54,525 nt of DNA from Bacillota bacterium (GTDB lineage Bacteria > Sysuimicrobiota > Sysuimicrobiia > Sysuimicrobiales > Segetimicrobiaceae), in NCBI GenBank assembly GCA_021324295.1, contig JAJPJJ010000129.1:1-54525 (forward strand), written 5' to 3'. Of this stretch, positions 9,706-20,600 are shown one piece after another; positions within the stretch are counted from its first letter, which is position 1, and every line of letters starts with the position of its first letter. The notes below the pieces were generated by a model, which was given only the letters and a program-made list of their open reading frames with translations, did not search any database and was not told where the DNA came from. A program made the translations under genes and the position numbers.

Positions 9706-10186
9706 CGTTTCCTCCGGCTCGCGGTTGCACATCGCAGTTCCCCGTACCCCAGGCGACAGACGCGGTGGGGACGCGAAGGCCGGCGCTCCGCGTGCCATAG
9801 GAGCCGATTCGACCGGAGGAACCGAAGGCCCCGACGGGGTCGAGACCTTCGAGCGATCCCCCGCGGTCGGTGTCGGGACCACCGCCGGGCCGAATGCCCC
9901 GAGGGATCGAGGCCTTCCGCCGATGCCGATGGTCCAGGCCGAGACCGGACTGCGCTCCGGGCCGCCCCGCCGCGCCCCCCTCACCGCCCGACGCCGACGC
10001 CGCCGCGCACGGAGTCCGATCGCGCGCGAGGCGCGGCCGCCACCCGCTCGTAGTCTCTCTTATGCCCGCAGATGGGCGATCCCCTGCCTGCCCCGCGGCC
10101 GGATCCCGCCATCAGGTACGCCGCACAAACGACGCGAGGGGGACGTCCTGCCCCCCTCGACGCGCCTCTCCGCCGGGCCGCGGCCG
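9706..10186. other. Intergenic leader between the barrel-sandwich gene and S55 copy 2
   Basis: About 480 bases with no convincing gene; the open frame on the minus strand lacks a protein-like pattern before the signal peptide. It holds the hairpin at 9823-9851. No -35/-10 pair is convincing on the minus strand, so S55 copy 2 may be read from the promoter ahead of the small upstream gene. Confidence 0.4.
9823..9851. repeat. Hairpin in intergenic leader
   Basis: Outer arms CGAAGG/CCTTCG with an inner CCCC-GAC-GGGG stem. It is preceded by TCGACCGGAGGAA (9809-9821), the same 13 bases that lie on the minus strand of the large inverted repeat near 49.8 kb. No T-run follows on either strand. Confidence 0.45.
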
Positions 10187-10495
10187 CTACGGCTGGATCA
10201 CCACGACGGGGTCGCCGGTGTTGACGTGGTCGCCCGGACTGACGAGCACCCGCACCACCTTGCCGTCCACCGGCGCGCGCGCCGCCGGGACGGCGCCGCC
10301 CGTCGAGGTACGCACGTACACCAAGATGTCCCCCTGCTTGACGGTCTGACCGACGGCGGCCAGGTTGAGCGGCAGCACCTGGCCGGACAGCGCGGAGGGA
10401 ACCACCCGGTCGCTCTGCGCCTGCGCCGCCGTGTCTACGGCCGCGAGCACAAGGCCCGCGAGCACGAGCCCGACGATCCACCGATGCCGAGCCAT
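10187..10495 (-). CDS. Small secreted barrel-sandwich (lipoyl/biotinyl-like) protein without attachment lysine
   Basis: 102 residues: a signal peptide (IVGLVLAGLVLAAVDTAAQA) and then almost nothing but one barrel-sandwich hybrid domain. Its two half motifs are VGQTVKQGDILVYV and GKVVRVLVSPGDHVNTGDPV. The hairpin between them lacks the (A/V)MKM or DKA motif that carries biotin or lipoate, so it cannot be a cofactor carrier of the usual type. It resembles the hammerhead domain of HlyD-type adaptors or of LysM/M23-linked envelope proteins. Strong GAGGAGGGGG ribosome site. It has its own consensus promoter and is the first gene of the unit leading to the S55 proteins and TamB, so an envelope role is inferred. 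Confidence 0.75.
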   Translation of the reverse strand: MARHRWIVGLVLAGLVLAAVDTAAQAQSDRVVPSALSGQVLPLNLAAVGQTVKQGDILVYVRTSTGGAVPAARAPVDGKVVRVLVSPGDHVNTGDPVVVIQP

Positions 10496-10573
10496 GCCGT
10501 TCCCCCTCCTCGTGCGTGTGCGCGGGCGGGCTCCCCGCCGCGCTCCCACCATCCCGGAATACCGGATTAGATC

Positions 10574-10603
10574 ATTATAGCGACGGGGGAGCCGCGCTGT
10601 CAA
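10574..10603 (-). promoter_or_regulatory. Consensus sigma-70 promoter for the barrel-sandwich/S55/TamB unit
   Basis: -35 TTGACA at 10598-10603 and -10 TATAAT at 10574-10579, 18 bases apart, read on the minus strand. The promoter lies inside the 3' end of wecB, and the wecB stop codon TAA is part of the TATAAT box. Transcription would start near 10567, giving a leader of about 70 bases. Confidence 0.8.
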
Positions 10604-11762
10604 ACAGAGGCACCCGAAACTCGTCCGGACGGCGGGAGGTCAGACCGAAGTAGTGGCGGAGGGCGCCGAGGATCCGCTCCGCGGCGCGACCATCCCCGTA
10701 GGGATTCCGCGCGCGGCTCATCCGCGCGTACTCGGCCTCGTCGGTGAGCAGCCGGGATGCGGCCTCCACGATCCGCCCGCGGTCCGTGCCCACGAGCCGG
10801 GCCGTGCCCGCGTGGATCCCCTCAGGCCGCTCGGTCGTCTCGCGCAACACCAGCACCGGCCGGCCGAGCGCCGGGGCTTCCTCCTGGATCCCGCCGGAGT
10901 CCGTAAGGATCAGGGTCGCGGCGCGCTCGCAGCAGACGTGCGTCGCGTAGTCGAACGGCGGGAACAGGTGCGCCCGCGGGTGGCTGCCCAGCAGCTCCTG
11001 GGCGGGGCGGAGCACGACGGGATTCGGATGCACGGGGAAGACCACGGCCAGGTCGGGAAACCGGTCCAGGAGGTCGCGGACGGCGAGGAAGATACGCCGC
11101 TGCGGCTCGCCCCAGTTCTCCCGGCGGTGCGATGTCAACAGGATCCGCCGCCCCCGACCCGCGAGCACCCGCTGCACGCGAGGATCGACCGGCACGTCCT
11201 GCCGGCCCGCAACGTCCAGGAGCGCGTCGATCACGGTGTTCCCCGTCACGGTGATGCGCTCGCCCGGCACGCCCTCCCTCTCGAGGCGCGCGCGCGCCGC
11301 GGCAGTCGGCGCGAAATGGAGGTCGGCGAGCACGGTGACCATCCGGCGGTACATCTCCTCCGGGAACGGCTGGTACTTGTCGTCGGTGCGCAGCCCCGCC
11401 TCGACGTGCGCGACGGGGATCCTGCGGTAGAACGCCGACAGCGCACCCAGGAAGCAGGGCGCGGCGTCACCCTGCACGACGACCATGTCCGGCGCGGCCC
11501 GCGGCAGGATGTCCCACAGGCCGGCGAGCGTCCTCGTGGTGATGTCGGCGAGGGACTGCCCTTCGGTCATGATATCGAGGTCGTAGTCCGGCACGATGTC
11601 AAAGAGGGTCAGCACCTGATCCAGCATCTCACGATGCTGCGCGGTGGCCACGACGACGCACGCAAACTCCTCGGGGTCGGCCGCGAGCGCCCGCACGACC
11701 GGCGCCATCTTGATCGCGTCCGGACGCGTGCCGATCACGGCCATGATCGTCCGCCTGCTCAT
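10575..11762 (-). CDS. wecB: UDP-N-acetylglucosamine 2-epimerase (non-hydrolysing)
   Basis: 395 residues, full length. It converts UDP-GlcNAc to UDP-ManNAc in the cytoplasm for surface polysaccharides. Signature stretches: VIGTRPDAIKMAPVV at the N-terminus, HVEAGLRT (Glu), PFPEEM (Glu), SHRRENWG (His), TLILTDSGGIQEEAP and RNPYGDG near the end. Two usual motifs vary: GDTTT reads GDAAP, and the N in PEExNRR is Y; the expected catalytic Asp, Glu and His are all present. Its ATG overlaps the wecA stop (ATGA), so it is coupled to wecA, and the two supply lipid-linked and nucleotide-linked amino sugars to the same pathway. Confidence 0.93.
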   Translation of the reverse strand: MSRRTIMAVIGTRPDAIKMAPVVRALAADPEEFACVVVATAQHREMLDQVLTLFDIVPDYDLDIMTEGQSLADITTRTLAGLWDILPRAAPDMVVVQGDAAPCFLGALSAFYRRIPVAHVEAGLRTDDKYQPFPEEMYRRMVTVLADLHFAPTAAARARLEREGVPGERITVTGNTVIDALLDVAGRQDVPVDPRVQRVLAGRGRRILLTSHRRENWGEPQRRIFLAVRDLLDRFPDLAVVFPVHPNPVVLRPAQELLGSHPRAHLFPPFDYATHVCCERAATLILTDSGGIQEEAPALGRPVLVLRETTERPEGIHAGTARLVGTDRGRIVEAASRLLTDEAEYARMSRARNPYGDGRAAERILGALRHYFGLTSRRPDEFRVPLFDSAAPPSL

Positions 11763-12916
11763 CGCCCGGCGTCGCTCCGCCCCGAGGCGGCGGGCACCGG
11801 AGGGGGGGCGAGCAGCCCGGTCCGGCGGGCCCCGATGGCCAGCGCCGCAAGGAGCAGGCCGAGGACGGCGATGAGCGAGAACCGGTGGATCCCGCTCAGG
11901 AACAGCGCGCCCGCGCCCAGGATCCCCGTCACGAGATACAGCACGACGACGGTCTCCCGCTGGCTGAGCCCGCGGCGCAGCAAGCGGTGGTGCACGTGCT
12001 CGGTGTCGGCCTGAAAGATCGGCCGCCGGCCCCGCCAGCGGCGGGCGATCGCGAAGGCGGTATCGGCGACGGGCACGCCGAGCACGGCGAGGGGCACGAG
12101 CAGCGACAGCGCGGTGTAGCTCTTGTACGTGCCGAGCACGGACAGGGCGCCGAGGATGTAGCCGAGCAGCATCGACCCCGTATCCCCCAGGAAGATCCGG
12201 GCGGGGTTGAAGTTGTACGGCAGGAACCCCACCGTGCCGCCGATGAGGGCCATCGCGAGGATCGCCGTGCCCACGTCGCCCCGCTGGTACGACGCGACGA
12301 AGAGCGTCCCCCCCGCGATCGCGGCGATGCCTGCCGCGAGCCCGTCCACCCCATCGATGAGGTTCATCACGTTGCACAGCGCGACCAGCCAGGCCACGGT
12401 GACGAGCGCCCCCAGGGGGCCGACGAAGAACATGCCGCCGAGCGGGTTCGTGAGGACGTCCATCCCGACCCCGAACGGCAGGAGGACGGCCGCCGAGAGG
12501 ATCTGGCCGACGAGCTTGGCGAGCGGGGAGATCCCCCGCGCATCGTCGACGACGCCGAGGACGGTGACCGCGGTGGCGCCCAGCAGCAGGGCGATGACGG
12601 GCCGGTCGATCGCCGGCGTGTACGGGATCGTGACGACGAGCTGCTGGGGGCCGGGCGTCACGTGGATCGGCCGCTCCACGGGCAGGCCGCCGAGCACCGC
12701 GGCCACGAACGCGAGGTACACGGCCAGCCCGCCCAGGCGCGGGACGGGAGCGCGGTGGATGTGCCGCCCGCCCGGCCGGGCCAGGACCCCGAACTGCGTC
12801 GCGGCCCACTGCACGGCGGGGGTCACGAGGTAGGCCACGACGAGGCCGATGAGCCCGGCCACCACGAACGGAGAGATCGTCATCTCGGAGGTCGCGGCCG
12901 GGGCGGCCGGCGTCAC
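11759..12916 (-). CDS. wecA: UDP-GlcNAc:undecaprenyl-phosphate GlcNAc-1-phosphate transferase
   Basis: 385 residues, a polytopic membrane protein of the MraY/WecA/TagO family. It starts lipid-linked assembly of O-antigen, enterobacterial common antigen or teichoic-acid-like polymers at the inner face of the plasma membrane. Diagnostic motifs: GVVDDARGISPLAK, NVMNLIDGVDGLAAG, NFNPARIFLGDTGSM and the cytoplasmic HVHHRLLRRG. About eleven hydrophobic segments can be counted. The GTG start overlaps the prs stop (GTGA) and the stop overlaps wecB (ATGA), so prs, wecA and wecB are translationally coupled. An internal ATG 33 bases later is a weaker alternative start. Confidence 0.93.
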   Translation of the reverse strand: MTPAAPAATSEMTISPFVVAGLIGLVVAYLVTPAVQWAATQFGVLARPGGRHIHRAPVPRLGGLAVYLAFVAAVLGGLPVERPIHVTPGPQQLVVTIPYTPAIDRPVIALLLGATAVTVLGVVDDARGISPLAKLVGQILSAAVLLPFGVGMDVLTNPLGGMFFVGPLGALVTVAWLVALCNVMNLIDGVDGLAAGIAAIAGGTLFVASYQRGDVGTAILAMALIGGTVGFLPYNFNPARIFLGDTGSMLLGYILGALSVLGTYKSYTALSLLVPLAVLGVPVADTAFAIARRWRGRRPIFQADTEHVHHRLLRRGLSQRETVVVLYLVTGILGAGALFLSGIHRFSLIAVLGLLLAALAIGARRTGLLAPPPVPAASGRSDAGR

Positions 12917-13893
12917 TCTCCTTCCGTCGCCGGTTGCATCACCCGGGACGCGCTGAACAGCTCGCTGACAGACTGCTCGTGGTGGATGCGCCGGATCGCC
13001 TCGCCCAGCAGGCCGGCGATCGAGAGCACCGTGATCTTGGACGTCCGCTTCTCCGGCGGGACCGGGATGCTGTCCGTCACCACGAGCTGCCGGATCGGCG
13101 ACCGCTGGATGCGCGGCAGCGCGGGCGGTGAGAGGATGGCGTGCGTGCAGCAGGCATAGACGTCGCGGACGCCGCGGCGCACGAGGGCCTCGGCGGCCAG
13201 CGTCAGCGTGCCGCCGGTGTCGACGATGTCGTCCACGAGGACCGCCGTGCGGCGGTACACCTTGCCGATCACGTGCACGACCTCGGCGACCTGATTGGGA
13301 CGGTCCCGGCGCTTGTCGATGATCGCCAGTGGGGCGTGGATGTACTCCGCGAACTCCCGCGCCCGCTTGACCCCGCCGACATCCGGGGACACCACGACCA
13401 CGTTCTCCAGCTCCAACTGGCGGAAGTGCTCACCCAGGATCATCTTGCCCGGCAGGTGGTCGAGCGGGATGTCGAAGAAGCCCCACAGTTGCCCGGTGTG
13501 CAGGTCGATCGTGAGAATGCGATCCGCCCCCGCGGTGGTGAGCAGGTCGGCGACCAGCTTCGCGGAAATCGGCTCCCGCGGTTTGATCTTGCGATCCTGG
13601 CGCGCGTAGGCGAGGTACGGGATCACGGCCGTGACGCGCGCGGCGCTCGCGCGCCGCAGCGCGTCGACGATGACGAGCAGCTCCATCAACGTCTCGTTCG
13701 CGGGCGGGCAGGTCGACTGCACGGCGAAGACGTCCAGGCCCCGCACGCTCTCCTCGATGCGCACGCCGACCTCGCCGTCCGCGAACCGGAAGACGTTGAT
13801 CGCGCCGAGCGGCGTGTCGAGGTACTCCGCGATCCCGCGAGCCAGGCCGGGGTTGCTGGTACCGCTGAAGACCCGGACCCGCGTCCCCCTCAT
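12913..13893 (-). CDS. prs: Ribose-phosphate pyrophosphokinase (PRPP synthase)
   Basis: 326 residues, class I length. It makes PRPP from ribose 5-phosphate and ATP for purine, pyrimidine, His, Trp and NAD synthesis. Motifs: FSGTSNPGLARGIAEYL, NVFRFADGE, IPYLAYARQDRK (ATP loop), the phosphate-binding VVVSPDVGGVKRA and the PRPP loop LVDDIVDTGGT. The ribosome site AAGGGAG is 7 bases from the ATG. The glmU-prs order is the one found in Bacillus, and the two are separated by about 100 bases. Confidence 0.96.
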   Translation of the reverse strand: MRGTRVRVFSGTSNPGLARGIAEYLDTPLGAINVFRFADGEVGVRIEESVRGLDVFAVQSTCPPANETLMELLVIVDALRRASAARVTAVIPYLAYARQDRKIKPREPISAKLVADLLTTAGADRILTIDLHTGQLWGFFDIPLDHLPGKMILGEHFRQLELENVVVVSPDVGGVKRAREFAEYIHAPLAIIDKRRDRPNQVAEVVHVIGKVYRRTAVLVDDIVDTGGTLTLAAEALVRRGVRDVYACCTHAILSPPALPRIQRSPIRQLVVTDSIPVPPEKRTSKITVLSIAGLLGEAIRRIHHEQSVSELFSASRVMQPATEGE

Positions 13894-13996
13894 GCCTGCG
13901 CTCCCTTCCGCGTGCTCACGGCCACGCCCGCCACCGGGGTTGTACCCCGCGCGGGCACCTGGCCTGTCCCCACGGCACGCCGCACCGGGAGGCCGC

Positions 13997-15355
13997 TTAG
14001 GACGGCCGCCCGTTGAGGAAGCGGATCACCCGGGCGGGTACCCCGACGGCGACGCCGCGCGGCGGCACGTCCTTGGTGACGACCGAGCCCGCCCCGGTCG
14101 CCGCGCCCCGCCCGATCCGCACCGGGGCGATGAGCATCGAGTCGCTCCCGATGTAGGCGCGATCGCCGATCGTGGTGCGATGCTTCCGACGATCGAGCCC
14201 GTAGTTGCACGTGATCGTGCCGGCGCCGATATTGACGTCGGCGCCGATCCACGCATCACCGAGGTAGCTCTTGTGATGGACCTTCGTGCGATCGCCGACG
14301 CGCACCTTCTTCATCTCCGCGTAGTTGCCGATCTCGACGTCGCGCCCGACGACGGTCCCAGGGCGCAGGTGCGCGTACGGCCCGACGACGGTCCCCTCGC
14401 CGATCCGGACGCCCTCGAGCGTGGAGTCGCGCACGCGGACCCGCCGGCCCAGGATCGAGTCGTGGATGCGCGCGCCCGGGCCGATCTCACACGATGGGCC
14501 GATCACCGTGCGCCCGGTCAAGATCGTGAAGGGGCGCAGCACCGTGTCGGGCCCGACGCGGACGCCGTCGTGGACCAGCGTGGTCGCGGGATCGATCACG
14601 GTGACCCCTCCGTCCATGAGGCGGCGGAGCGCCCGCCGCCGCGCCACCGCCTCGGCGTCGGCCAGCTCCGCACGCGTGTTGACGCCGAGCAGTTCCTCGG
14701 CGTCGGCCACGTCGACGGTCACGACCTCCCGCCCCGCCGCCGCGAGGAGACCGACCGCGTCGGTCAGGTAGTACTCCGCCTGCCGGTTGGTGGGCCGGAT
14801 GCGGCGGAGCGTCCGGCGGATCTCGGCGATGCGGAAGCAGTAGAACCCCGCGTTCACCTCCCGGATCGCGGCTTCCGCGGGGGTGGCATCCTTCTCCTCC
14901 ACGATGCGGAGGAAGCGGCCCGCGGGATCGCGCACGATGCGGCCAAACCGGTGCGTCTGCTCCATGCGGCGCGTGGCGAGCGAGGCGGCTGCGTGTCGGC
15001 CGATCGCCTGCCGGAGCGCTCGCAGCGTCCGGACGGAGACGAACGGCATGTCCCCGTGCAGGACGTACGCCAGCGCGTGGCCCCGCAGGCGGGGCAGCGC
15101 CCGCGCCAGCGCGTCACCGGTGCCGCGTGGGGGATCCTGCACGACGTACTCCACCCGATCGCCGAGCGCGCCCCGGATCGCCTCGCCCTCGCGCCCGACG
15201 ACGACCAGCAGCCGGCGCACGCCGGCCCGCCGGAGCGTGGCGATCAGGTACTCCAGCATCGGCCGGCCGCACAGCGGGTGCAGGACCTTGGGCAGGCTCG
15301 ACTTCATCCGCGTGCCCCGCCCTGCGGCCAGGATCACGGCGGCCGGCTGCTCCAC
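13997..15355 (-). CDS. glmU: Bifunctional GlcNAc-1-P uridyltransferase / GlcN-1-P acetyltransferase
   Basis: 452 residues. Makes UDP-GlcNAc, the shared precursor of peptidoglycan and of the wecA/wecB products encoded downstream. The N-terminal uridyltransferase has LAAGRGTRMKSSLPKVLHP, QDPPRGTGDA and VLHGDMPF. From about residue 250 there is a left-handed beta-helix of hexapeptide repeats with the acetyltransferase region KKVRVGDRTKVHHKSYLGDA and INIGAGTITCNYG-type sequence. The start is a GTG with GGGAGG five bases ahead. Confidence 0.96.
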   Translation of the reverse strand: MEQPAAVILAAGRGTRMKSSLPKVLHPLCGRPMLEYLIATLRRAGVRRLLVVVGREGEAIRGALGDRVEYVVQDPPRGTGDALARALPRLRGHALAYVLHGDMPFVSVRTLRALRQAIGRHAAASLATRRMEQTHRFGRIVRDPAGRFLRIVEEKDATPAEAAIREVNAGFYCFRIAEIRRTLRRIRPTNRQAEYYLTDAVGLLAAAGREVVTVDVADAEELLGVNTRAELADAEAVARRRALRRLMDGGVTVIDPATTLVHDGVRVGPDTVLRPFTILTGRTVIGPSCEIGPGARIHDSILGRRVRVRDSTLEGVRIGEGTVVGPYAHLRPGTVVGRDVEIGNYAEMKKVRVGDRTKVHHKSYLGDAWIGADVNIGAGTITCNYGLDRRKHRTTIGDRAYIGSDSMLIAPVRIGRGAATGAGSVVTKDVPPRGVAVGVPARVIRFLNGRPS

Positions 15356-15462
15356 TGCATCCTCCCGGACGGAACGCCGATCGGCGCGACAGACCGCCTC
15401 GCGAGCGGCTGCGGCGAATCGCCCATGAGGATTCGTGGCGCGCGCTCATCGCCCCTGTCGGC

Positions 15463-16866
<1,404 letters not shown>

Positions 16867-16875
16867 GCGGCGGGC

Positions 16876-17178
16876 TTACGCGTGCGCCCTGAGGCGCCTC
16901 TCCGGAGTGGCGCTGGCCCGGGCGATGGAGAAGGTGCCGAGCACGACCTTGTTGAGTTCGGGGGTCAGCGTGGTCGCGGCCGTGGTGATCGCTGCCTGCT
17001 TCGAGGGGGCGTTGACCAGCAGCCGCACCGACAGCGCCCCGGAGCGATGCCTGACATCGAGCAGATCTTCCCCCAGGCGCTCCTGGAGCTTGTGGATGAT
17101 CTCCGGCATGCCGGGCTCCGGAAAGAGATGCCTGACTTCGAGCCGGACGCGCCACGTGCGCGACGCCTCGTCCATCAT
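16876..17178 (-). CDS. Protein of unknown function upstream of cobB
   Basis: 100 residues. No family recognised. It is soluble, with no signal or membrane segment; residues 10-50 mix charged and hydrophobic positions (RLEVRHLFPEPGMPEIIHKL) and the end is basic. A good ribosome site (GGGAGGGGG) sits ahead of a double ATG. It occupies the place before glmU-prs where Bacillus has spoVG, but the sequence does not match SpoVG. It is likely co-transcribed with cobB. Confidence 0.6.
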   Translation of the reverse strand: MMDEASRTWRVRLEVRHLFPEPGMPEIIHKLQERLGEDLLDVRHRSGALSVRLLVNAPSKQAAITTAATTLTPELNKVVLGTFSIARASATPERRLRAHA

Positions 17179-17682
17179 GTGAGCCCCCTCCCGGCGGCTG
17201 CGTCCTGCTCTGGCTCTGGCTGCCCGTGCATCACCGGTACGTCCGATGACCGACGGGCCGGATGCGGTGGAGCGTCGTGCGGTGGCGAACGCAGCTGTCT
17301 GCAATAGTAATAGGGTCAGCGCAATCGGGCCGGCGATATCATGGTCCGGGTTCCTCGAGACCCCGACGCCCGGCTCCCTTCTACGGGGCCCGGCTCCCGG
17401 GGCCGGCCGCGGTCGGATTATTCCCGCGGGGTCGCTCGCGCTAACGGCTTGAGTGGACCGCCGCCCCGCCGGGTCGGGCGGGCGACCGTCGCGGGCGCCG
17501 TGCACCTCCCCCCGCGCACGCGCAGGGGGCGATCGGAGCAGCATCGCCCGCGAACGGCCTCGCGGGGCTCGTCCACCTGGCCGGCGGCGTCACCGCGGCC
17601 GCAAGACTCGATGCGCCCCCGGAGGCGGGCGGGCCGAAGGGGCGACAGCGCGCCGCGAAGATCGACGCGATGCGGCACGCGC
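17179..17682. other. Intergenic region, nothing assigned
   Basis: About 500 bases between the end of the SpoIIE-type gene and the small cobB-linked gene. Open frames here look like noise of GC-rich DNA. I looked for a cobalamin riboswitch because cobB lies downstream and saw no B12-box-like sequence. A slightly AT-richer patch near 17300-17345 could hold the promoter of the small gene, but no -35/-10 pair is convincing. Confidence 0.4.
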
Positions 17683-20600
17683 CTACCTCGCCGCGTCCGA
17701 TGCCAGGGCGGCGGCGACGGCCTGATCCACCGAGCCGAACATGGGGAAGACGGTCCCGAGCCCCACCACATCCAGCAGCTGCCGCAGCGGCGAGAGCGGC
17801 GGCACGGCCACGAGCAGAGCCCGGCGGGAAGTCTGCAGGCGCTTGCCGACCTGGAACAGCGCCTGGATGCTCTGGCTGTCGAAGTAGGCGGTCCCTCCCG
17901 CGGAGAGGACCACCGCTCCCTGCGACGCTTCGGCCGCGCGCTCCACCGCCGCGGTGAACCGCCCGATCGCCGCGAGGTCCACGTCCCCGCCGACCTCGAT
18001 CACGGGCACGCCGCCCAGCAGCCGGACCGTCCACTCGTCCTCCCCGGCCGACCGGCGGGCGTCCGCGGCCGCCTCGATCCTCTCGATCTTTCGGACCACG
18101 GCGTCGGCTTCGCCCACCGGCGTGTCGGCCGGGGGCTCCGCCGCCCGCGGAGGGGCCGCCAGCGGGAGGCTGAATCGGACCGTGGTGCCGTGCGGGGCGG
18201 TGACGACCTCGAGGGCTTCCGCGAGCGCGCGCATCACCGCGAGCCCCCGCCCGCCGTGCGTCTCCGGGCGGTCGGGCCGCCAGCGCCCCTGGTCGGCGAC
18301 CTCGACGCGCAGCGCCTCGCCCTCACGCCAGGCGCGCACCGCCACGGGGCCGGCGGCCACCCCGTACGCGTGCTCGATCGCGTTGTTGACGGCTTCCCCC
18401 ACCGCCACCGCGAGCGCGAAGGCGCGGTGGTCGTCGAGGCCCAGGTCCCGGCTCAGGCGCCGCAGGGCCTGCCGCACCAGCCGCAGGCTCGCGGGCTCGG
18501 CCGGAAGCGTCAGCTCCAGCCGGTCCACCGGCCTGGACTCCACGGTCACCGTGATGAGGGCGATATCGTCGGGCGCCTCCTCCACCTCGAGCTCGAGCCG
18601 ATCCAGCAGCGCCTGCGCGGGCCGGGCGGTCCGGTCGTGCCACTCCTGCGCGACGGCGGAGCGGAGGGCGGCCAGCCCGGCGACCGGATCGCGCCGGGGC
18701 TCGATCAGCCCGTCGGTGTAGAGGACCAGCAGGGCCCCCGGCGCCAGCTCGACCCGCCAGCAGGGTGCCGGATGCTCCTCCATGAACCCCAATGGCAGCC
18801 CGCCCGACGGCAGCGTCTCGACGCCTCCTTCGGTGGCCAACAGCGGCGCCGGATGCCCGGCCGCAGCGTACGTGAAAGCCGCAGCCAGCGGGTCCAGCAC
18901 CCCGACGATCGCGGTCGTCATCTCCTCGCCCGGGTGCACGAGGCGGAGGATGCGGCTCGTGCGCGCCAGCACCTCCCCGGGCGGAGAGCCGTCCAGGGCG
19001 GCGGCACGGATGGTCTGCCTGATCTGCCCCATCGTCACGGCAGCCCGAAGCCCGCGGCCAACCACATCGCCGATCGCCACCACCACGCGACCGTCCGGCA
19101 GCTGGAACGCATCGTACCAGTCGCCGCCCACGTCGGACCCCGGGGTGCCCGCGCGGTACGCCGCCGCGAGCCGCATCCCGGGGGGCTGCGGCAACGCGGT
19201 CGGCAGCAGCGCCTCCTGCAGTGTGGCCGCGACCCGGTGCTCGCGCGCGTACAGCTGCGCCCGCTCCAGCGCCTGGGCGCATTGCGCGGCCAGCGCCTGG
19301 ATGAACTCCCGGTCCGCGGCCTCGAACACCCTCGGCGCCTGGAAGATGAACACGAGCGTCCCGACCGGCCTCCCGTTCACCACCATCGGAGCATGGGCCC
19401 GGCCGCCGGGATGCGGGTGCATCTCGCCCCGCAGCGCAGGGTACTGCCCCAGGATCTCGTCCCGAGATTCCGCGTAGATCGCGCGGCCCGTCGTGGCCGC
19501 CTCTGCCGCGGGCACCGGGGCGGAGAGCGGCACGTAGCGGCGCTGCCGCACGAGCTCGTCGGGATAGTCGATGTGCCGGAGCATCTCCAGGGACACGCCG
19601 TCGGCCCCGAGCACGTAGACCGCGCCCGCCTGCGCCTCCAGCGCGCCGATGCCCTGCGCCAGGATCACCCCGGCGACCTCCTGCGGGGTGAGGGCCTCGG
19701 AGAAGGCGGCCGTCACCCTCTGCAGCCGCGCGACCCTCTGGGCGGCCTGCTCGGCCGCGCGACGCTGGGCCCGCTCCGCCTCGTGCAGCCGGGCGTTCTC
19801 GACCGCGAGCGCCGCGCGGTGGGCCAGATCCGCGGCCAGGGCCAGGTCGGCCGCGTCGTACCGGCGGCCCGACTCGGCGGCGACGAACGAGATCGCGCCC
19901 AGCGGCCGCCGCCCGGCCACCAGCGGCACGAGCATCGCGGACCGGAGGCCGAGCTCGCGCACCCTGCGACGGAGCTCGGGGTCCGGCGCCGCTGCGGCGA
20001 GGAGATCCTCCGTGATCTCCGAGTACAGCCGGGGCGTCCCCCCGCGCATCACGCTCCAGACGCCGTACGGGGACCGGGGATCGGGCGGGTAGCGCTGCTC
20101 CAGCTCCCGCGCCAGCGCGACCTTGGCCGAGTCCCGGTGCACGATGACGAGCCGGCCCAGGCGGCCGTCGTCCTGGACGAGGTGGATGGTGCACCAGTCG
20201 GCGAGCGCGGGAACCACGAGGTGCGCCAGCGCCTCGAGCGTGGCCTCGACGTCGAGGGAGCCCGCGAGGACCGCGCTCGCCTCCGCGAGGAAGCGCTGGC
20301 CCCGCTCCGCCCGCTTGCGGTCGGAGATATCCCGGCCGACGGCCGAGGCGCCGATGACCGTTCCGGACGCGTCTCTGACGGGAGAGAGGGTGACCGAGAC
20401 ATCGAGCCGGGTGCCGTCCTTCCGGACCCGGACGGTCTCGTAGTGCTGAATGGCCTCTCCCCGCCGGATCCGCGCCAGGATCGCCGGGATCTCGTCGGGG
20501 TGCTCCGGCGGGGCCAGCATCGACACGTGCCGGCCGATCGCTTCCGCCGGCGCGTAGCCGTACAGCCGCTCCGCCCCCGCGTTCCACGTGAGAATGACTC

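Noticed and set aside
10575-11762. Inactive WecB because GDTTT reads GDAAP
   Set aside because: The Asp, both Glu and the His expected in the active site are kept, so the change is more likely lineage variation.
16876-17178. SpoVG
   Set aside because: The location before glmU-prs fits, but the sequence has none of the SpoVG motifs.
17179-17682. Cobalamin riboswitch ahead of cobB
   Set aside because: No B12-box-like sequence or matching core found by eye on the minus strand.
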